A DNA stretch of 6,598 nt from Actinomycetota bacterium (GTDB lineage: Bacteria > Actinomycetota > Humimicrobiia > Humimicrobiales > Humimicrobiaceae), in assembly GCA_023379515.1 (NCBI GenBank), contig JAMCQQ010000388.1:6306-12903 (forward strand). The letters are read 5' to 3'. Below are positions 1 to 5,424 of this stretch, in pieces; position 1 is the stretch's first letter, and each line of letters begins with the position of its first letter. The notes under the pieces were generated by a model. The model was not told the DNA's origin. It saw only the letters and a program-made list of their open reading frames with translations, and did no database searches. The translations under genes were made by a program, and so were the position numbers.

Positions 1-140
1 CCGACAAAAACAAGCAGCTCATCTCCTGTTTTATGTCCATATTTATCATTGGTTTCCTTAAATTTATCCAGGTAAAAGAAAGTGGTAGGAATAATTATAG
101 ATACTTTACCTCCTAATTGGTGGAGAGCCGATCCTAAGTT
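1..140 (-). pseudogene. Truncated GGDEF (diguanylate cyclase) domain fragment
   Basis: The minus strand from 140 down to the window edge reads without a stop and contains LDKFKETNDKYGHKTGDELL. This is the hallmark first half of a GGDEF domain: the D-x-D-x-F-K-x-x-N-D metal/substrate segment followed by Y-G-H-x-x-G-D-x-L-L. Intact members make cyclic-di-GMP from two GTP. Here the upstream half is missing. There is no LTGLxNRR segment or sensor domain, the first Asp of the usual D-x-D is Tyr, and a TGA at 141-143 closes the frame only a few bases from the tRNA end. No ATG, GTG or TTG occurs in frame. An AGGAGG-like sequence at 109-114 is followed only by ATC/ATA/ATT codons. I read it as a 5'-truncated remnant. 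The downstream GGDEF signature itself would lie outside the window. Translation from a non-standard start cannot be excluded. Confidence 0.6.
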
Positions 141-149
141 TCAGAGTTT

Positions 150-226
150 TGGTGGGCCCACCTGGATTCGAACCAGGGACCTCCGCATTATGAGTGCGCT
201 GCTCTAACCAGCTGAGCTATGGGCCC
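150..226 (-). tRNA. tRNA-Met (CAT anticodon)
   Basis: A 77-nt cloverleaf folds on the minus strand. It has a 7-bp acceptor GGGCCCA/TGGGCCC, a D stem GCTC/GAGC with loop AGCTGGTTA, and an anticodon loop CTCATAA giving CAT. The variable loop is 5 nt, the T stem is CCTGG/CCAGG with loop TTCGAAT, and A73 is followed by an encoded CCA. The anticodon stem has one G-G mismatch at its outer end (27-43). A CAT anticodon can belong to elongator Met or to lysidine-modified tRNA-Ile2. The loop sequence fits both, so Met is the default call. The initiator is unlikely because the acceptor stem starts with a paired G1-C72 and the anticodon stem lacks the three G-C pairs. Confidence 0.95.
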
Positions 227-257
227 TTTAAAATAAATTCAAAAATCTAGCATGGTT

Positions 258-286
258 ATATTATTAAAAATCATTTTATAAGTCAA
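258..286 (-). promoter_or_regulatory. Candidate sigma-A promoter for the tRNA gene
   Basis: On the minus strand TTGACT (281-286) is followed after exactly 17 bp by TAATAT (258-263). This gives a leader of roughly 25-30 nt before the tRNA 5' end at 226. The -35 box matches the consensus at five of six positions and the -10 at four of six. Position and spacing are what a housekeeping tRNA promoter needs. The interval from here to radC (287-363) shows nothing else I can name. Confidence 0.55.
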
Positions 287-363
287 ATTGTTTCAACTAA
301 TATCATCATGAGTTAAAGATTTTTGTCTGGTATAGGTCTTTTCTCTCTCTTATGCAAATTTTG

Positions 364-391
364 AAATGTGAAAAGGAGAGTTTTCACATTT
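364..391 (-). terminator. Candidate terminator hairpin after radC
   Basis: A perfect 11-bp inverted repeat AAATGTGAAAA / TTTTCACATTT with the 6-nt loop GGAGAG (plus-strand sense) begins 2 bp after the radC stop. In the radC direction the stem is followed by a broken T-rich stretch (TCAAAATTT). The plus-strand direction has a better T run, but no plus-strand gene feeds into it. The stem is AT-rich, so its strength is uncertain. Confidence 0.5.
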
Positions 392-393
392 TT

Positions 394-1089
394 TCACAGC
401 ATATCTTTCTGCTTAAAGCTGAAATAGCCATTTTCAGCAACTATGATATGATCCAGAACATTTATTCCTATTATTGAACAAGACTTGCATAAACGCCTGG
501 TTATTTCTATATCATCAATTGAAGGTTCAGGATCCCCACTGGGATGGTTATGTATGAAAATCAAGGAAGCTGCCGATTCACGGATTGCCTGACAAATAAC
601 CTCTCTTGGATGCACAATGCTTGAGGTCAGCGAACCCTGTGAGATTAAAATTTCTTTCGTGATTTTATTCTTAATGTTTAACATAACTACCCTAAACTGT
701 TCTTTCTTTAGGTCTTTCATTAAGGGTATGTAATAATTGGCAACTTCTTCGCTGCAACGAAAGCTTGTGTTATTGCCATTTTTTTCAGAAACTGCTCTTT
801 TGCCGAGTTCAAAAGATGCAAGTATCTGCACAGCTTTTACTATACCTATGCCTTTAATTTCTGAGAGCTCAGCTATCGATAAATCGAGTATTTCTTTTAG
901 ATTTTTATGTTTGGAAATCAGATTACTTGCAAGGTCAAGAGCAGAATAGCTCTGATTATTCTTCATGCATCCCGTTCCGATTATTATTGCCAGCAACTCG
1001 CAGTTGGTAAGATGTTCTTTACCGAATTTTACAAGTTTTTCTCTGGGTCTTTCTTCTTCCGGCCAATTTTTTATAGGAAGTTTATCCAT
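394..1089 (-). CDS. radC: RadC family JAB/MPN-domain protein
   Basis: The 231-residue product has the usual RadC length and layout. An N-terminal segment contains ERPREKL (about residues 13-19), a helix-hairpin-helix lies at LSEIKGIGIVKAV (75-87), and the C-terminal JAB domain carries the metal-binding motif HNHPSGDPEPSIDD with His180, His182 and Asp193. The protein closes with the typical LDHIIVAENGYFSFK segment. The family was once named a DNA repair protein, but its biochemical role remains unclear. The JAMM motif predicts a zinc hydrolase-type fold, and links to DNA processing or natural competence are reported for some species. The ATG at 1087-1089 fits the family N-terminus, although no convincing Shine-Dalgarno precedes it. 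It is separated from the upstream gene by 134 bp and from the tRNA by its own hairpin, so it is probably transcribed alone. Confidence 0.93.
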   Translation of the reverse strand: MDKLPIKNWPEEERPREKLVKFGKEHLTNCELLAIIIGTGCMKNNQSYSALDLASNLISKHKNLKEILDLSIAELSEIKGIGIVKAVQILASFELGKRAVSEKNGNNTSFRCSEEVANYYIPLMKDLKKEQFRVVMLNIKNKITKEILISQGSLTSSIVHPREVICQAIRESAASLIFIHNHPSGDPEPSIDDIEITRRLCKSCSIIGINVLDHIIVAENGYFSFKQKDML

Positions 1090-1106
1090 AAAAGCATAAT
1101 AGCATA

Positions 1107-1126
1107 AATATACAATTATGTATATT
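1107..1126 (-). promoter_or_regulatory. Inverted repeat overlapping candidate radC promoter
   Basis: AATATACA-ATTA-TGTATATT is a perfect 8-bp inverted repeat with a 4-bp centre, 17 bp upstream of the radC ATG. A weak promoter can be drawn through it on the minus strand: TTGGCT at 1140-1145, 17 bp, then TACATA at 1117-1122. The repeat would sit over the -10 region and could be an operator, or simply an AT-rich coincidence. It does not match the Gram-positive SOS box (CGAAC-N4-GTTCG). Confidence 0.3.
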
Positions 1127-1173
1127 GAAAATAGTTGAAAGCCAAATAAAAAATAAAAAAATTTACTTAGAGT

Positions 1174-1188
1174 GACTATAAAATAGTC
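1174..1188 (-). terminator. Candidate terminator after the aldolase gene
   Basis: GACTAT-AAA-ATAGTC forms a 6-bp hairpin about 36 bp after the stop codon at 1224. In the minus-strand direction it is followed, after roughly 12 nt, by two long T runs (1150-1163). The gap between stem and T tract is longer than in a textbook intrinsic terminator, hence modest confidence. Confidence 0.4.
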
Positions 1189-1223
1189 AGCTTAATTGAG
1201 TTTGATTATTTTAATGATATTCT

Positions 1224-2370
1224 TTACAGTCCTCTTATTATTTTTTTTACAATTTCCTTTATCAAGTCATCATTAATTTTAATATCTTTTGCAGGATCTA
1301 TGTTACTATAAACTTTATTAATACTATTAGCATTACCTACACACATTCCGCAAAGCATGCAGTCCGAGTATTTTTTTTCTGTTAATGTTTTTTGCTGCAA
1401 TTGAGGATAATTCAATTTACTTTCTTTATCGCTTCCCCTGTAATTTAAAAAAGTACCGGCAAAATACGTATCAAGAAGACTTTGCATTTCAAGCTTTAGT
1501 CTTTCTTTAAGATTTGCCAGTGTTGATAAAGCTTCAGGGGGATAGTTCATCTTTGGAGGACCCATTTTTATTCCCCTCAAATCAAGAGCTTCTTTAAATC
1601 CCTGAGGAAAATTAAATGTTTTCATTTCCCTTATAAGCGGAAGAATTGCAAACTGCAGGTTGCAAGCAATATTTAAATTACCATTTATATAAGCATTCCA
1701 GATTCCTACCATGAATTCAGGCATAATTCCTGCCATAGCAGTCATGCTTCCCTTTGCTCCCATCAGAAGTGCAGGTAGCATTATTTCTTCAACACCTACC
1801 AGGACCTTAAAATCCGGCTTCACCTTTCGTGTCATCTCCAAAAGATTCATTACATTTATCATATTGCCGGAAGAGTCTTTTATTCCAACAATGTTTGGTA
1901 AATATGCAAGTCTTTCAACCATATATGGCGTGACCTCGTTTGCAAAAAAAGGAATGTTATATATAAAAATGGGAATATTTACGGATTCGGCTACTTTTCT
2001 TAAATGTCCTTCAATGGCATCCTCTGTATTTTTAAAAAAGTATGGTCCGTGCAGCACAACAGCAGAACACCCTTTTTCTTTTGCATAGTTTGCAAGCTCA
2101 ATTGACTGGTGATAGCATGTTGCTCCTGTTCCTGGTATTATATCCACTCTTGATTTTGCCTCATCTACCACAACATCAATTAGAAACTTTCTTTCAGACA
2201 TATCAATATGGACATATTCCCCGCATGATGCAACTGGGAAAATTCCGCTGATACCTTTATCAACTAAGAAATTTACAAGTTTTCTGACTTCTGACTCATT
2301 TACCCTAGATCGGGCCTTTTTCGTCAAATGGTGTCAACATTGCAACTATTACGCCTTCAGGAATACTCAT
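1224..2370 (-). pseudogene. Frame-disrupted DHDPS/KDG-aldolase family gene with Cys-rich tail
   Basis: The product belongs to the pyruvate-dependent class I aldolase/lyase superfamily (DapA, NanA, KDG aldolase). An ATG at 2368-2370 with an upstream AGGGG starts MSIPEGVIVAMLTPFDEKG, the family N-terminus, but this frame meets TAG at residue 22. The rest continues one frame over as a (beta/alpha)8 barrel with ASCGE (pyruvate carboxylate loop), the catalytic Tyr in FIYNIP and the Schiff-base Lys in VGIKDSSGN. Removing one C, or seven bases at 2307-2313, restores a protein of about 380 residues. The segment after YNIP lacks the Arg that binds aspartate semialdehyde in true lysine-pathway DHDPS, so a sugar-acid aldolase is likelier. 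The family normally ends near 300 residues. This one has some 80 more, including CMLCGMC. It lies 24 bp after the yhcH-like gene, probably in one transcript. Either a real pseudogene or a sequence error. Confidence 0.8.
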
Positions 2371-2394
2371 AATAATTTTCCCCTATTTAAATAA

Positions 2395-2868
2395 TTACTC
2401 TTTTACTTTTATTTTAAATACCATTTTTCTAACAGATCTCATTTCTTTATTGCTCAGACCAGGCCTATGAATTTCATAAGGATAAAATAGCGCAAACATA
2501 TCTTTTCTTAAAATAAAGAAATTTTCACCAGAAACACAATTAAATAGTTCAATATCTTTTTCTTCATTATAATCTACTGTAATAAGCTTTGACTCAGCAG
2601 AACCTGAATAACCCATTACCTCTTCTCCATAAATTATATAATGTAAATCAATATATTTTCTATGACTTTCTGCTGATACCTCATTGATGTTTTCTTTGGT
2701 TTTATATGTAATTAAAAAATAAAAAAAATCATCCGCTTCTAATTCAAATTTTCCATCATCAATACTGGCAAAATTTGTTTTACTGATTATTTCTAATGCT
2801 GAATTAAAATATCTATTATTTTGTAAAAGAATTTGATTTTTATTATTATTTATGTCACCCGTAATCAT
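2395..2868 (-). CDS. YhcH/YjgK/YiaL (TabA) family protein
   Basis: The family start MITGDI fixes the ATG at 2866-2868 and gives 157 residues, close to the usual 150. Conserved features are the E-S-H-R-K-Y-I-D segment (residues 67-74, with His69 and Asp74), GEEVMGY (81-87), the FALFYPYEIHRPGL segment (125-138, His134) and the VRKMVFKIKV end. These are cupin-like beta-barrel proteins. E. coli members sit in sialate and other sugar operons, and TabA affects biofilm through a toxin-antitoxin network. The enzymatic role is unsettled, though a sugar epimerase/isomerase or mutarotase-like role is suspected. The neighbouring NanA-like aldolase gene 24 bp downstream fits the sugar-operon habit. An upstream in-frame ATG at 2949 would add 27 unrelated residues overlapping another fragment, so I reject it. 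No good Shine-Dalgarno precedes the chosen start. Confidence 0.85.
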   Translation of the reverse strand: MITGDINNNKNQILLQNNRYFNSALEIISKTNFASIDDGKFELEADDFFYFLITYKTKENINEVSAESHRKYIDLHYIIYGEEVMGYSGSAESKLITVDYNEEKDIELFNCVSGENFFILRKDMFALFYPYEIHRPGLSNKEMRSVRKMVFKIKVKE

Positions 2869-2896
2869 ATCAATAAAAGCCCAGATAAAAAATATC

Positions 2897-3085
2897 CTAG
2901 TAGGTGCCAATCTCACTGTTTTCAAAAATAAGTTTATCAATTTTAGCAATTATAACCGAATCTATCGGTTTTTCGAAAGTCTCTTTTGTAGCTCTTGAAG
3001 ATGTTCCACCTGTAACAAGCACTACCTCACCTGTATCAACACCTAATAAATCTGCTGATATATAAATTGTCATCATAACTTCCAT
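2897..3085 (-). pseudogene. 5'-truncated EutN/CcmL microcompartment vertex protein
   Basis: The 62-residue reading matches the C-terminal part of the EutN/CcmL family. LLGVDTGEVVLVTGGTSSR corresponds to the family's VGAGxGExVLVxxGSSAR strand-turn, and KPIDSVIIAKID to the closing PVDAAIVGIVD. Intact pentameric vertex proteins cap bacterial microcompartments and are about 85-95 residues. The first 25-30 residues (the N-terminal strands with VxGxVxATxK and the LLxVQ segment) are absent here and are replaced by an unrelated MEVMMTIYI stretch. The ATG (3083-3085) overlaps the stop of the PII fragment. No other shell protein is present in the window. I infer a remnant left by a deletion. A short expressed protein could be made but is unlikely to form a normal pentamer. 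Confidence 0.6.
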
Positions 3086-3171
3086 CAAGATTCAACTCCT
3101 GCATCAATTAAGGCATCTTTGACTGCATCCAGTTTGAATGGTTGAATGAAGCATTCAATTTTTTTCAGCAT
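3085..3171 (-). pseudogene. 3'-truncated PII (GlnB) signal protein, first 28 residues
   Basis: An ATG at 3169-3171 opens MLKKIECFIQPFKLDAVKDA and continues LIDAGVES before TGA at 3085-3087. This is an excellent match to the PII family N-terminus (MKKIEAIIRPFKLDEVKEAL..AGV). Intact PII is about 112 residues and senses ATP/ADP and 2-oxoglutarate to control nitrogen metabolism. Here everything after the first strand and helix is gone, including the T-loop with its modifiable residue and the nucleotide-binding segments. The frame terminates exactly where the EutN/CcmL-like fragment begins (TGATG overlap). The preceding small ORF overlaps its start. I see no strong ribosome site. It is best explained as a deletion remnant. 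Confidence 0.65.
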
Positions 3172-3271
3172 GACTTTTTATTGCTCTTTCTGGAATAGAA
3201 TAATATGTAATAAAAATAATCTTTTTACTATCAATAATCGCTTTATTTAAAATAAAGTTTTTTAAAGACAA
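3155..3271 (-). other. Small ORF of unknown origin (38 codons)
   Basis: A TTG at 3269-3271 could start a 38-residue product whose interior reads AIIDSKKIIFITYYSIPERA, ending AEKN with TGA at 3155-3157. The stop overlaps the PII fragment start by about 17 bp in another frame, an arrangement common between adjacent genes of an operon. Its composition (basic and aliphatic alternation) looks protein-like rather than random, so it may be the C-terminal end of a further lost gene. An in-frame stop lies three codons upstream of the TTG. I do not recognise the family. Confidence 0.3.
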
Positions 3272-3334
3272 TTTCTGTTATTATGCGATTTGTAAAAAAA
3301 TGATATAAGAAAAGTTTAGTTTTGCTAGCAATTT

Positions 3335-3358
3335 TTGAAGCTTAGGCAACAAGCTCAA
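3335..3358 (-). terminator. Candidate hairpin after the iclR-type gene
   Basis: TTGAAGCTT and AAGCTCAA pair over 8 bp with a single bulge around the loop AGGCAAC, 9 bp beyond the regulator stop at 3368. The following minus-strand sequence has only a short A/T stretch, so termination would be weak. A perfect 10-bp palindrome TTGCTAGCAA lies next to it at 3322-3331. Confidence 0.35.
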
Positions 3359-3367
3359 GCTGTTACA

Positions 3368-4117
3368 CTACTTTTTTGGCATACCCAAATTTTCAGAAAT
3401 TAACTTTGTTTTTTCTAATAATAATTCTTTATGATTTAGTAATTCCTTTATATCTGTTCCGATTCTAGCTACAGAAATACTCATACTTGCAATAACCCTA
3501 CCGGTATAATCTTTAATTGGTGCAGCTATACAGCAAATTCTTTCCTCATTTTCTTCTTGGTCAAGAGAAAACCCCTGTTCTTTTACCTTTTTTAATTCTA
3601 AAAGTAGCTCCTCCTTTTTTACAATAGTATTCTTAGTAAATTTAATAAATTCAATAATATTTAATTTTTTTTCTATAAAACTTTTAGTTTGAAAGGCCAG
3701 TATTGCCTTACCCACTGCCGTACAATACATTTGAGCTACTTTGCCAACCCTTGAAATCAATCTTATTGACTTATTGCTTTCTTTTTTATCAATATAGACT
3801 ACCTCATCATCAATTAGCATAGCAAGATGAACAGTCTCACCAGTAATACTATTGAGTTCATTTAAATATAACTCAGCTCTTTCCCTTATATCTAAATTTA
3901 ATAATATTTTTGATGAAACATTTAAAAATTTTAGCCCAAGCTTGTAATTAGAGGTTAATTTGTCTTTGGTGATATATTTATTCTTTATTAAAGAACTTAA
4001 AAACCTGTGTACAGTACTTTTCTTAAAAGCAGTAAGCCTTATAACATCATTAAACTTTAGTTCTTTATATTCATCAATTAGGTCAATAATTTTAAATGCT
4101 TTTTCAAGTGTTTTCAT
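3368..4117 (-). CDS. IclR-family transcriptional regulator
   Basis: The 249-residue length and two-domain layout are typical. An N-terminal winged helix-turn-helix (about residues 1-65, with KKSTVHRFLSSL as recognition helix) is joined to the IclR effector domain. The latter is marked by GETVHLAMLIDDEVVYIDK (93-111), MYCTAVGKAIL (130-140) and ERICCIAAPIKDYTGRVIAS (192-211). Members bind a small sugar acid or aromatic acid in the C-terminal domain and control neighbouring catabolic genes. KdgR, the KDG-responsive repressor, belongs here. Being in line with a KDG-type kinase and aldolases, it is a plausible regulator of that operon. This rests on location only. The ATG at 4115-4117 aligns with the family start, but no clear Shine-Dalgarno is visible. 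A 244-bp gap separates it from the kinase. Confidence 0.92.
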   Translation of the reverse strand: MKTLEKAFKIIDLIDEYKELKFNDVIRLTAFKKSTVHRFLSSLIKNKYITKDKLTSNYKLGLKFLNVSSKILLNLDIRERAELYLNELNSITGETVHLAMLIDDEVVYIDKKESNKSIRLISRVGKVAQMYCTAVGKAILAFQTKSFIEKKLNIIEFIKFTKNTIVKKEELLLELKKVKEQGFSLDQEENEERICCIAAPIKDYTGRVIASMSISVARIGTDIKELLNHKELLLEKTKLISENLGMPKK

Positions 4118-4263
4118 TGTTTATTCGTATGTTTGATTTATATAAATAATAATATTATACCTTTAAGCTGCTAACAATTTTTTTAAAGTCTTCAAAAGGA
4201 AATATAATCTATTATAATTAATATACATATCAATGCTTTTTATTAAACTTTATGCCACCTTTG
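4118..4263 (-). promoter_or_regulatory. AT-rich leader of the iclR-type gene with candidate -10 and dyad
   Basis: This stretch has no believable coding frame. A TATAAT occurs at 4154-4159 (minus sense), 36 bp before the regulator ATG, but no -35 box sits at the proper distance (TTGTTA at 4172-4177 is only 12 bp away). A dyad TATAAT-CT-ATTATA lies at 4203-4216 and could be a regulator site or simply AT-rich sequence. IclR proteins often bind short palindromes upstream of their own gene. Confidence 0.25.
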
Positions 4264-4323
4264 CTAGATTTTCTTTTTTCTCTCTATCACATAATCTTCG
4301 ATTAAGTCGGCATATTAACCTCC
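4264..4323 (-). pseudogene. Abolished gene start: strong SD, ATG, immediate stop
   Basis: GGAGG (4319-4323) stands 5 nt ahead of an ATG at 4311-4313, the best ribosome site in the window, 48 bp after the kinase stop. The frame reads only M-P-T before TAA. A shift of one base gives ADLIEDYVIERKKKI then TAG at 4264-4266, which looks like a helical N-terminus. I infer that the operon once had another gene here, now frameshifted and deleted. It could instead be a tiny leader peptide. The fragment is too short to assign to a family. Confidence 0.35.
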
Positions 4324-4361
4324 AAAAATTTAATAATTTAAATAAGTAAACCATTTATTAC

Positions 4362-5414
4362 TTAACGTTTTACCCGTGCACTTTCACCCTTCATTACGCT
4401 TTCAGCTTCAGCCCTGGTCGCCCAATTCCAGTCACCGAGAAAACCATGACAAAGTGCAGAGTAAGCTGCAGAAAACTCAATTGCTTCCTGGGGAGCTCTA
4501 TCTTCAATAATGCTGCAAATAAGCGCAGACGCAAAACTATCTCCGCCGCCAGTCCTATCAAGTATCTCAAGATTTTCATATTTCTTAGATACATAGAATT
4601 CCCCTTTGTGCAGCATTACAGTTTGCCAGTTATTAAGAAGTGCAGTTTTTACGTCTCTTAAAGTCGTTCCCACCACCTGCACATCAGGATACGATTTAAC
4701 TACCTTTTCCGCTACTGCTCTATAGCTCTCAGCATTAAGACCTGAATAAGATCCCGCTACCCCCTCCGCTTTTATTCCAAGCATTTTTTCAAAGTCCTCT
4801 TCGTTTCCAATAATTACATCAATGAATGGCATTACCTTTTTCATAACTCCTTTAGCCTTTTCGGAACTCCATAATGTTGACCGGAAGTTTAGATCGAAGC
4901 TTGTAGAAACATGGTCGGGGAATGCTGTTTTTAAAGCCTCTATTGCCTCGTTGGCTGCATTATCAGAAATTGCAGTTGTAATACCAGTTGTATGAAACCA
5001 TTTTGTCTGTGAAAGTACTTTACCCCACTCTATATCACCATATTTAATCAGACTAATTGCCGAGTGCCCTCTATCATAAATCTGCTTACTGGCCCTGGGA
5101 CCTATACCAATTTCAAGAAAGCATAAGCCATTTCTTACTCTTCCCATTCCATCAAAGGGTATAAGTATTACACCAGACATATCAACCCCATGTTCCCTGC
5201 CCTTATTGATTATATAATTCCCCGACCATGTTTCTACAAGCTTGGAAAACCATGCAGTCTTAAGCCCCAGTTTTGAGGTGTTTACGGCAACATTCAATTC
5301 CGCTGCTGCAATAGCCATCTGAAGATAGCTCGATTGTTCGAGCCTAGCATGGTCAGGTGCATTAAATCTTATCATTGCTTCGCCAAAGCTAATTAAATCA
5401 TATTTTTTTTCCAT
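4362..5414 (-). CDS. kdgK: PfkB-family sugar kinase, probable 2-keto-3-deoxygluconate kinase
   Basis: The 350-residue ribokinase/PfkB protein probably phosphorylates KDG to KDPG with ATP in the cytoplasm. Visible features are the start ISFGEAMIRF and the GVDMSGV segment (76-82). A YDRGHSAIS motif (113-121), like the YDRxxSA common in KDG kinases, precedes FHTTGITTAIS (140-150) and DLNFRSTLW (174-182). The ATP/catalytic signature is DRTGGGDSFAS (286-296), with Asp292 as likely base. The first PfkB signature, normally GGAExN, reads AAAELN (36-41), so both glycines are alanine. The length exceeds the usual 310-340. It starts 10 bp after the dehydrogenase stop, so the two are co-transcribed. Other PfkB substrates such as 5-keto-2-deoxygluconate remain possible. 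The ATG at 5412-5414 matches the family start, with only a weak AGAG ahead. Confidence 0.85.
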   Translation of the reverse strand: MEKKYDLISFGEAMIRFNAPDHARLEQSSYLQMAIAAAELNVAVNTSKLGLKTAWFSKLVETWSGNYIINKGREHGVDMSGVILIPFDGMGRVRNGLCFLEIGIGPRASKQIYDRGHSAISLIKYGDIEWGKVLSQTKWFHTTGITTAISDNAANEAIEALKTAFPDHVSTSFDLNFRSTLWSSEKAKGVMKKVMPFIDVIIGNEEDFEKMLGIKAEGVAGSYSGLNAESYRAVAEKVVKSYPDVQVVGTTLRDVKTALLNNWQTVMLHKGEFYVSKKYENLEILDRTGGGDSFASALICSIIEDRAPQEAIEFSAAYSALCHGFLGDWNWATRAEAESVMKGESARVKR

Positions 5415-5424
5415 ATCATCATCT

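Noticed and set aside
1711..2251. Plus-strand open frames antisense to the aldolase gene
   Set aside because: They mirror a clearly recognisable minus-strand family protein and resemble no known protein. No ribosome site or family motif is visible.
2325..2327. TTG as the true start of the aldolase
   Set aside because: It would skip the conserved MLTPFDE N-terminus, which is present just upstream in the other frame with an ATG and a Shine-Dalgarno.
2869..2949. 27-residue N-terminal extension of the YhcH-like protein
   Set aside because: The family starts at MITGDI, and the extension reads through the microcompartment fragment in another frame and has no family match.
2954..2970. Hairpin AACCGA-ATCTA-TCGGTT
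   Set aside because: It lies within the recognisable EutN/CcmL coding fragment and has no T tract in the minus direction, so it is not called as a terminator or operator.
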